The notes under the pieces were generated by a model. That model was not told the DNA's origin, did no database searches, and worked only from the letters and a program-made list of their open reading frames with translations. Positions 21,614 to 30,184 of a DNA stretch of 64,000 nucleotides are shown here, piece by piece; the stretch's first letter is position 1; the number at the start of each line of letters is the position of its first letter. The position numbers were made by a program, and so were the translations under genes. Origin of the DNA: Zygnema circumcarinatum. Taxonomy: Eukaryota > Streptophyta > Zygnematophyceae > Zygnematales > Zygnemataceae. Where the stretch lies: NCBI GenBank assembly GCA_037447605.1, contig CM074804.1:6923193-6987192 (forward strand), written 5' to 3'.

Positions 21614-22280
21614 TGTAGATGTGGAGCCTCCGGTCCTAGTAGAGGATCCCTCCGAGGATGACATCCCACTACTCCTTGGACTAGGAGACGCCAGCCTTGC
21701 GGAAACACAGAATCACACTCACAAAGCACAGACTGCCCCAAGCAAAGAATGAATGAACAGATCGAAGATTCAGAAGATAAGAGAATGCACAAATGCTGAA
21801 AACTCTTAACTTCAAAACGGAGTACAAGAACACAACAAGAGCCCCTCCTGCGCTTCTCTACTCCACTACAAGAGTGTCCCCCTTATGCTGTAAAGCTTCA
21901 CCACACACTGGCAAGCCTCTACTCTGCACCTAGCAGCCTGCACTAAGGGTTACAGCCCGCTCATTTGCATCGTAATTTATCAGTCACAGTGTGACGTGAC
22001 TTCCGGAACACTCTCCGTCGCGTCACGCCACTGCGCGCCTTGCAAGCCAATGATTTTCCGGCGTAAGGAACGCCGCGAGTTTTCTGGAGCTCCCCGTCCG
22101 TACAATCACGTACATCTCCGAGCGCCACGTAACACGACCAATCACAGCGCTCCGCGCCAATGCAGCGGCCAATCAGAATGCGCCACATGCTCCACCTGAT
22201 GTGTAGATCCTAGACAAGCATGCGAACTAGACTCCGAAACAACTACATGCTCTTCATGAACTATGTACCACTCAGTAACA
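21614..22280 (-). repeat. 5' LTR of the copia element (667 bp)
   Basis: Bounded by TGT...ACA, the target duplication outside and the primer-binding site inside. The outer third (U3, about 21990-22200) is GC-rich with GTAC at 22100 and 22110, ACGT boxes, and CCAAT boxes near 22136, 22158 and 22170. This resembles the host GC islands in the window. The transcription start was not located. Confidence 0.8.
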
Positions 22281-22285
22281 CACTT

Positions 22286-22631
22286 TTCTGCCATGGAAAC
22301 TGTACAGACTGGCCTTATTTTCCAGCCTCGCTATGCAGCTTTATCCTACTTGCCATCGGCACATATGACTAAAAAACAGCTGGGAATGTAAGACCCACGG
22401 CAGCAAGTTGGGTGCTCACCAGTGAAAAAGAATAGCCTTTTCCATTATTGAAGACAATGCAGAGAAAACTTTGCACTCCTCCTTCCAGGAAGCTATACAA
22501 AACCCTCTGCTCTCACAACAAGGAAGAATAAGGCGAACTAAAAAATATTTAAAAAATGGCCCAACGAAGGCCTCCCTCTCTCCCTCCCTCCCTCCCTCCC
22601 TCCCTCCCTCCCTCCCTTCTCCCTCCCTCCC
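22286..22631. other. spacer with pyrimidine tract downstream of MYB
   Basis: No gene. A CTCC/CCCT tract covers about 22569-22631 and ends at the MYB stop codon, so it falls in the MYB 3' UTR on the minus strand as a GGGA-rich run. Confidence 0.5.
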
Positions 22632-25222
22632 TCACAACCAGTCCTCGTCGTCGAACAAAGCCGCCAGCGACCTTCCCGATGACTCGTTCCCTGAACAGAC
22701 CTTCACCAGATGCTTCCAAAACGAGGAGTCAGACGATGTCTGAGCCGGGTGGGGGGCAGGCGGACTCCCGGAAGAGGAGGAGGGGGGGGAGGGAGAGCTG
22801 CTGCAATGGCAGCAGCACCCATACCCCTCGCCTTTCCTGATCTTGGAAGGAGAGTCCAGATCCGCACTCGGGTCGCTGCACTGCTTCCTGACTCCCAGCA
22901 GACTCTTCTGTTGCATCCCCCCCTGCCAGCAAGCATCTAATGCCGCGGAGTTCAGGGTTCGGTTTCTGTCAATGGAGTCGCGAATAGACTTCGCATATCT
23001 TTCGATGAGCCTACTTTCCAGCGGATCTTCATCACTTGCATTGGAGCTCAACTGACGTCTGAGATTCCTCCGGCGAGCGATCGGCTCTCCCTTCAGAGCA
23101 GAGCCTGCAGGAGGAGTTGAAGCGGCGGGGGTACGCCTCGCATTGCATGCTTTCAAGGCAGGGTTCAGCATCGGCCCGAACTTAGCGAGGCCGGAGATAA
23201 CTTCATCGGACAAAGCACCGCTCGCTGCAAGAAGCGGCACATCGTTATCGATAAAATCCTGGTCAGCCAAGAGCAGGTCTTCGAGGAGTGCCGTTTGTAA
23301 AAGTTTGAAGTCGTCCTGTTGCGCCGTATTGGTGACTCCAAAACGCGGGGAGGGCGCAAGGAACTCCGCCCGCTGCGTGCTGCCGACTTGGGGGATTGGG
23401 CTCGCTGGGGAAACTGGTAAGCAGCTCTGTGGGAAGCCACCCCTTGCATGCTTCAATCCGGCCAAGAGGCGGACTTCACGCGAGTGCCTGATGGCGTTCG
23501 ATGTTTCACATGACGATTCTTCCGCCATTCTCGCTTCTGTAATCGCCTTCTTCCACATCGTTTCGAAAGGAAACTCGTCTTTCTCTGCCGCTTCCCCGCT
23601 GTGATGCGGCTGCTGCCCCGTCTGCTGCGGTTGGTTGGCATCCTCAACGATCCAAGTCTCCCCCAGCATTGGGCAGCCAAAACTGGTGTCCATGCTAAGC
23701 TGATCATCCACGCCACATGGAAGACCGCTGAAACTGGAGCAGCTCCGCAGCAGCGCGGCGGATGTGCATGTGGTGGCCTCCGAGAAGGAGGACGTCGGAG
23801 ATGTGAGCGAGGGGAGGCGAGTGGCGATGAGCGGGGGCAGCCCGAAGCCGTCACTTGACGACCGGTCGGTGGCGGCGCAGCGCAGGGAGGGGAGGGAGAA
23901 CGAGAAGGGCACCCCTCCGATCTGTGCCGCCGCGAGGTCCTCCGCAATGGCCGGGGAGGCGGCGCCGTGCGCTTCACGGGAGGCGGAGGGCGAGTCCTGC
24001 ACACGCAGAGCAGCCCGTTGCCCGCTCAGACCACTGTGCCTCACAGGCGGGTGGGAGGCAAAGCGTGAGGGAAGGGGAGGGGAGGGGAGGGGAGGGGAGG
24101 GGAGGGGAAGGGAGGGGAGGGGAAGGGAGGGGAGGGAGGAGCGGACCTGTATGGAGACGCTGTCGTCGAGGAACGGCGCCCAGTCGTCAATGCTCAGCGG
24201 TTGTTGCTTGCCCTCGGACTCTCCGGCTGCGGGGCTGCTGGAATCGTCTGTGGCACCCTGTCAACACGGCAGACACAAAGGGAGAAACTTTTCAGACGGA
24301 GCATTCCTTTCAGAGCGAGCTAGTGAGAGTCATTGATGCGAGAACTCACGTATCCTGGATGTCACGGCATTTCAGAGATAATTGCAGAAAAGGATCATCT
24401 TAGCGAGGGGAATTCAGCCACTCGATCAACCACAAAGGACGTGCAGGGAATAGGAGATGCATGCTGACCTCGTCGTGAGAACCATACGTCGCCAACAGCG
24501 CCGTGTACCTCTTCTTAAGGTGGGAGTGCCAGCGATTCTGCGCGACAAAAATCAGAATGAATTTCAGAACAGAAAGTCGTCCTGCAGTGTTGAATTACAT
24601 TCAATGCATGCATGCACACGCTAAAACATGATTCGAACGGACACTGTCCGCTGACCTTGATCCCTCCGTCCGTGCGGCCGGGCATGTGCCGCGAAATTTT
24701 CGCCCACTTGGCGCCGTGCTTGGCGTAGCCGAGCACGAGCTGGCGGTCCTCCTCCTCCGTGAAGGGCAGCTTCACCACCTGCGAGAGAGTGTCCGCGTCA
24801 GCACCGGATATCGCACGTGCGGGGGCGCAGGCAGGGAGGAAACAGACTGCAATGGCGAAGGAATTCCCCCCACTGACCCCCATCCCATCCCATCCCATCC
24901 TATCTCATTTCACCCCATCCCATCCAATCACCTGCGGGTGGAGGTGGTTGAACCAGCGCAATCGGCAGCTCTTCCCGCTGCGTCCGGGAAGACTCGTGGC
25001 TATGTCGCCCCACCCCTGCGCGCCCTTCTCCTCCACAAGGCTCCGCAGGATGTTGTCCTCCTCCACACTCCAGGCCTTCCTCATCTTTGTCGTGCCCCCC
25101 TCCGCTCCTTTCTCCGCCGCATCCTGCGTCTCCTCTCCTTCGAATTCTCTTCCCACCATTTCGGCCGGCCTCAGAACCTTCTCGCTCTCACCGTGCTCCC
25201 ATTCCATCGCTGCGTCAGCCAT
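22632..25222 (-). CDS. R2R3-MYB transcription factor (5 exons)
   Basis: A nuclear DNA-binding regulator. Exons are 25222-24932, 24778-24656, 24537-24469, 24257-24147 and 23996-22632, all in phase 0, giving about 652 residues. R2 (about 49-97) has tryptophans 51, 71 and 90 and ends PGRSGKSCRLRWFNHLHPQ. R3 (about 98-149) has F103 in place of the first tryptophan, then KWAKIS and NRWHSHLKKRY. PGRSGKSCRLRW recalls the MYB44-type group, but NRWHSHLKKR departs from the usual NHWNSTL, so the subgroup is unsure. The very long C-terminal part is Ser/Pro-rich and ends in acidic FDDEDWL, a plausible activation region. The N-terminal 48 residues are acidic. The start is the ATG in a GCCATGGCT context. 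A GTAC array lies about 350-420 bp upstream. Target genes are unknown. Confidence 0.88.
24058..24142. repeat. GGGA-type purine tract in MYB intron 4
   Basis: An almost uninterrupted GGGGA/GGGAA run (plus strand) sits between exons 4 and 5 of the MYB gene. On the transcribed strand it is a pyrimidine tract. Confidence 0.8.
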
Positions 25223-28090
25223 GGCTTCTCCCTGCCTGTGCCTGTGCCTGAGCCTGTGCCTCTGCCCGGCCGGCCGCGGCCCGGCCCGCCCTTTAAGCGC
25301 GCCGCGCGCGCCATCATTCAATGGGACCGAGAGAGTGGCGCCCGCGCGTGGGGGAGTACAGAGAGTCGGTACGGCCATCGCAACTCCTGTCCGTACGATC
25401 CAATGAAATGTGGAGCTACTTCGGCGTGCCGCGTGGCCGCCAAGATGGCCGCGGCCGGCTCGAGCGCGACAAAAATCTGTACGGCTGCAGCCGCGGCCAC
25501 GTCACGGTGCGCTGCTCCAAAAGCGCGGCCGCGACGGAGCTTTCGCGGCGCCGCGGGCGGCTGCGATACCGTACGATTTCTGTACATAAGCCGTACACCC
25601 AGTGTACGAATACCGTATGATTCTCGTGTAGATTGCGTACGGTCAGACGGCCGCCGATACGGCGCACAGAGCTTTGCAATGCACGCGCATTTAACGCGAT
25701 CCGGAGGGCGGCCATCGGGGGGGCTTGTCAGAGGGCGGGGCCGGAGATTCTAGAACCAGTATCGCTAGGATATTGTGGCCATGTTGGGAAAAGGTACCGA
25801 ATCTAATACGGATTCGATGCGAGTGAAGACAAACCTTCCGATTGACTTGTTTGAAGTCCCACATGGAGCAACAGTGACTTGGATAGTTTGGAAATGTTTT
25901 CACGGCTTCGAAATGATTAGAAGCTGCCCGTGAAATAGTTCGAATACTAGTATACGTGCAAATACGAATTTGAGAACTTTTGCAATAAATATATCTTCAC
26001 CCATGTGAACCCCTCATGCCGACCCCGCGCCGCCCTCGGGATGCGCGGAATCTCGCGGAGCGGGGGGATCGCCGCCGAGGTGACCGCCGACAGTGGCGCC
26101 CTTAATGAGAACCGACAGGGCGCGACCAAAAGCCAGATCGCACAGTACCTCGTGCAATGTGCTGGACACACGTGGCGCAAGCACAGGCCACAGAAGCCGC
26201 GCACTTTCATTAAGGAGCGCGGAGGATCCGATCGTCCCTGTTGCGGGCCGCGAGTATCCAGTCTGGCCCGCACCGTCAGCTCGCGGGTCCAAGCGGGGAT
26301 CGGAAGCCGTCCCCGCCATTGGCGGACCCCGCTCTTGCGGATCCCTGCCGCCGCGGCGCGTGGAGGAGCGCGCTCCACGGAGATCCCCACCCGGGCGCCC
26401 CCCGCCACTCGTCGCGCGCGGGGGGCCGCGGAGCTGCCGCGCCGCGCAGCGGAATTCCGTTCCGGGGGGGAGCGCCGGGCGGCGGGCGGATTCAGGCCCG
26501 CCCGCGGGGGGGGGAGCTGGGAGGGGGCGCACCTGGCGACTTTCTGGCGGCTCCGGACAGTTGCCGACGCGGTCGGGCGGGCGGGCAATGATGCGGGCCA
26601 GCGGGAGTACCGTACGGTACGGACCCGCGTTCGCTCTATCCAGCGCCGCGCCGCGCCGGGCCGCCTGCCCGAAACGGGCCGGATCCCTTTTTCCCTTTCC
26701 CCCCCCCCCCCCGCCCCGCCCGAGGAATTCGAAGCGCCCGCCCGCCCGCCCGCGGGGCGCGATTCGGGCAGGCAGGCGGGCGGGCGGGCGGGGGCGCTTC
26801 CACGAAGCAAGCGGAGCCAGGCCGCGCGTGGCACTTGGCACGTGGCAGGACGCCGCGGACAGTGAAAACCCCGGAATCAAAAAGTGTGCCGCAGCCATGC
26901 CAATCCCCGTGTCCAATCAGCGCTCCATGCGATGGGCGCCAACTTGCTGCGATCTCTGATCCGGCCATGTCACGTCCCGTTGCGTGCCATGGAAGGTCGA
27001 AGCTGCGCGCAATGCTTGGCTGTGACGTGGCGGCTCGCGATTGGACATCACTATAGCGGCAGCCACGTCGGCGCCACGTTGGCAAAACAGGCCCTGATGG
27101 GAAGCGGCGTCGCCCACCACGGCGCAGCGCTGCATGGAACAACCGCGCGCGCCTTGGGGCTCCGAGGAGGAGGCTGGGGGCAGGCTCGAGCAGTGGGCGG
27201 CACATGCAGGACCATGCTAACCTTTGGAACATTTGAACACAATTTCGAGCAGTTGTTTTGTGTTGAACATAAAAATTGCAGATTTTGACGTTTTTATAAC
27301 ATTTGATTTTTTTAGTTGTTTCGAATAGTTCACTCACATGTGCGTACGGTATTCTAACATCTTGCGGCTACACCATGCAGACAATGGATCCGTCTATGTG
27401 CCGTACTATAAGTCTGTAACTACCCTCATAAAATTAACCTGTTTCAGAATTAAACAAACAATAATTTCGATTCTCTCAATGCTGAAACCTATTCGAAAAC
27501 AATATCTCATTGTCCAACTTGAACTCAGCCTGTTTCATTTTCAACTAGAAATTGCTCTTCCCTCGTGCAAATGAATATCGCTTCGTAACCGTTTCAACGA
27601 TTGCAAAACTAAAATGCGACTGAGGGTACATTTTCATCCTTCAGATCGGTTCAACGTTTCTTTGCACACTCGGGAACCACCTCCGACCGGAGCTTCCAAG
27701 AAGAGACTGCGAGCCGTCAGCCTGCGCAACCGGCGGCGCGCGAACGACGGAGGCCAGGCCGCTCGGCGCGCGCCCAAACAGCGCTCCAATTGGCCGCCCG
27801 ACGAGGAGGCACGGCTCTCGGCCAATCCGCGCCCTGGGGCTGGTGCCCTCCCCCTCTGGGCTCTGGCCCCGGGACCGCGCCCACTTGTCGTCCCTCTCAC
27901 GTAACTTAGCCCATTAACTGTCCTCAGCTACACTCGGCCCCCGCAGTAGCCCCATTAGACAGAAGTACTTCACCTCGACCTCTCAATCAGCCTCTCCTAC
28001 CTACATCTGACTCCTTGCAATGTGGCTATTCGTGCGTCCATGGATGTAAATCTTTACGATTGACCATACAATTTATATAGAGATGTCCAC
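25223..28090. promoter_or_regulatory. GC islands upstream of MYB
   Basis: 25223-25740 and 26000-27200 are strongly GC-rich, separated by an AT-rich block. CGTAC boxes occur near 25356, 25369, 25393, 25479, 26607, 26612 and 26617. CCAAT boxes occur near 26900-26920. A run of about 14 C's lies at 26700, and CGGGC repeats follow. Minus and plus open frames of nearly 300 codons cross 25947-26959, but they overlap one another, are Arg/Ala/Pro/Gly-rich and contain no domain, so I do not call genes. 27240-28090 is AT-rich apart from an island at 27700-27880. Confidence 0.45.
25569..25640 (+). promoter_or_regulatory. GTAC array with an exact 11-bp period
   Basis: GTAC begins at 25571, 25582, 25593, 25604 and 25637. 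The two missing positions of the 11-bp lattice are filled by near matches GTAT (25615) and GTGT (25626). The bases between are not repeated. The array lies about 350-420 bp upstream of the MYB start codon. GTAC is the core recognised by SBP-box factors; that a factor binds here is inference. Confidence 0.7.
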
Positions 28091-28099
28091 ATGCGCAGG

Positions 28100-29200
28100 C
28101 CTGTGTATTGACAATTCAAGGAATGTCTTGCGACAACCATTGGGCTGTTAGTGTAGAGTAGTTAGGAACTTGTAGTACACTAAGTAATTGGCACGAAGTT
28201 CTAAGGGAGGGGTGTGCTCATAGTGTCCATATAGCATGGAGGACCTTCTAGGCCACCGTACAGGCCTTCGGAGTGGTGCGCGTAGCGAGCGCGATACGGA
28301 GGATCCAGAATGTCGGCAACGAAGCACGTGGCGCCACGTGGACCCTTAGTGGGGTCCACGGCTCTGACGAGGTCAACTGAGAAGGGGACCGAGTCAGAAG
28401 TTGCATGGGCGGCGGACGTGTACGGCCGGCAGCGGACGTGTACGGCCGAGCGGCAAAACAGTACGAAAATGAAGTAAGTCGGTGCTGGCTTAGGTTTACC
28501 GTTTACGTGAGGCCGCTTAGCTGGCGGTTGAAAAGCCCGCTGGCAAAAATGCATGCACCTGCAAGGGGGGCGGCTGTGACGTGACACTCGGTCAACAAAA
28601 AAGAGTCACGTCATACAGCCATGGTAGTATACGATGGGAGGTTTGTTTGGTAGAAGTTAACCTTCTCGTGACTCGCAATGCAGTGAGGCTATCTTGCTTT
28701 GGGCCTAGAAGATAATAAGAAGCGTCGGGCTTGTAGTGGGCAGCTTGGGGGTTGAGGTGCTTGAAGCTTGGCTCTAGTGTTGTCAAGTTGTATTCATCTT
28801 TATCTTAAGGAGTTTTAGGCTAGAGGATTTCTCGTTACATGTTCTTGTTTCCGCTGAGTTTTCCTCTTGCATTCAGTGTTTTCTGTGTGTCCACATCTTT
28901 TGAGTGTGATTGAGCAAGTCATTGAAGATGTCGAGTTCTACCAAGGGTAAAGGAGAGGTGGCAGCACCACGCAAGGAGGGCGCTGCACCAACAATGGCAA
29001 TGGTTGTCCAATGGTTGCCGACCCGATGGTCCGACTTGTGCAGTGTGCAGGTGTGTTGAGCAGATTGTCTCAGACTCAACAAAATCGAACGGCTTTTTGC
29101 TCGTCAGCATTGCATTGCTGCAGATGAAGTCCCAACAATCATCGGTGCTGGTTACGACGCCGACTTGAACGCTGCTGCAAGATAAGCTTCTTCATCGTCC
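28100..29200 (+). mobile_element. probable degenerate retroelement or LTR-like debris
   Basis: 28200-28470 is GC-rich with a duplicated 20-bp unit GCGGACGTGTACGGCCG (28413 and 28433) and an ACGTGGCGCCACGTGG palindrome near 28326. AT-richer sequence follows, then an ATG at about 28927 starts a basic peptide (MSSSTKGKGEVAAPRKEG) that soon breaks. A second frame just downstream reads IERLFARQHC and VPTIIGAGYDADLNAAAR before a stop. The promoter-like block followed by a broken short protein suggests an LTR and gag remnant. No target duplication or primer site was found, so this stays weak. Confidence 0.3.
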
Positions 29201-30184
29201 CGGGCCCGGCTGTGACTTGGTCTGTTGGTCAGCGTGACGTGACTAGGGACCGGGGGGGCACGGAATGTACGGTATGGGAGTTTGCCGGCAAGCCGTGCCC
29301 CTCCCCCTGAAGGGCATGCTAGTGCCCCGCGCCTCCAACCCTAGTGAGGAGGGCAGTGGCCCTCCGCAATCTGGCGCACACTCTGAGCCAATCACACGGT
29401 CACTGAGCATGGGCCCCATCGCGACGTCATAGGCTGAACACTTTTCATGGTGCCGCTGGCTCGCCACCCGAACATATCGAGAGAGATAACAAAACCTGCA
29501 CTCACATCGACTATGGAGTTGCAGGAACCATGAGATCAACAGGCAGCGCCAAAAGTGGCATGACGTGCGGTGAGCAGGAGTATGGCCATATCCAGAAACC
29601 CCGCACCGAAAAAAAAAAAAAAAGAGTGGAGAGAAAGGAATTTCTCCTGGCGAGAAATGCAGGCATCCAGATCCCTGCTGGCTTCTGCTCAACACCGTTT
29701 AACTTTATACTGAAACTTTCATTCCTATTTTCAATGAGTACAACGTTCTGCTCAGCAAAACTGTCCCTTCTATTCGTTGCCTTCACCCCTCCCTCCTCCA
29801 CCCAATCTGTACAATGAGCCCTTTTCTCGATAGAAAGGACATTCTAAGGTTCAGTTTCGCCTGCTTCACTGAATCCACGAACAAGATCCGTTCCAGAACA
29901 GCATGGACATGGCTCTCTCTCTCTCCCGCTTCCGTCACTTCCAGCAAGCCCATTTCCACCACTGCCCACTGCGTCCGCCGCCAGTCGCCATTCTCTCTAC
30001 CTCTCACCAACTCGGCTGGCTTCACCCCTGCCCTTCTTCAGATGCTAAGTTCCTTCCCACCCCAGAACTTGTCACTCTTCCAGGCCGCCCTCGGTCCTCT
30101 TCAACCAAGCGATGACGCGAGACAATTGCTCGCCTGTGTTTTCTAGATGTGCGACTTTGGTGCAAAAAAAAAGCATTCCCCTAG
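29201..30184. other. intergenic stretch downstream of PEX13
   Basis: A GC-rich patch with a CCAATCA box (29387) and GTAC (about 29265) is followed by AT-rich sequence. An A15 run lies at about 29609. Two overlapping frames at 29783-30146 on opposite strands show no domain. No gene called. Confidence 0.4.

Larger units (their letters stand above)
18809..21664 (-). pseudogene. Ty1/copia gag-pol polyprotein, damaged
   Basis: Read on the minus strand, a gag region with a UBN2-type fold comes first. Two CCHC zinc knuckles follow (CYNCGKPGHVKTNC near residue 252 and CHKCGKFGHFKANC near 291), then the protease motif DSG in WLIDSGASKHMC near 338. The GAG-pre-integrase zinc region and integrase core carry acidic residues in HTDLCG (about 541), SDNGGEY (about 605) and GVAERMN (about 640). 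Ten N's at 19266-19275 replace most of reverse transcriptase, including the expected YVDD region. Its C-terminal part resumes (YLLGIQLKRG and GTRPDLAKAVSAA), and RNase H stops after a few residues where the frame enters a 19-bp LTR stub. The upstream ATG at 21664 lies inside the 5' LTR. It cannot be autonomous as it stands. Confidence 0.9.
18819..22285 (-). mobile_element. Ty1/copia LTR retrotransposon with target-site duplication
   Basis: The element spans 22280 down to 18824 on the minus strand. A 5-bp duplication, CACTT on the plus strand, flanks it at 18819-18823 and 22281-22285. The 5' LTR starts TGTTAC and ends CTACA, followed by AG and a perfect plant primer-binding site. The 3' end keeps only the last 19 bp of an LTR. 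Internal order gag-protease-integrase-RT-RNase H is that of Ty1/copia. Confidence 0.85.

Noticed and set aside
25947-26959. Four overlapping frames of about 290-300 codons on both strands
   Set aside because: High GC removes stops in every frame; residues are Arg/Ala/Pro/Gly repeats without a domain or splice logic.
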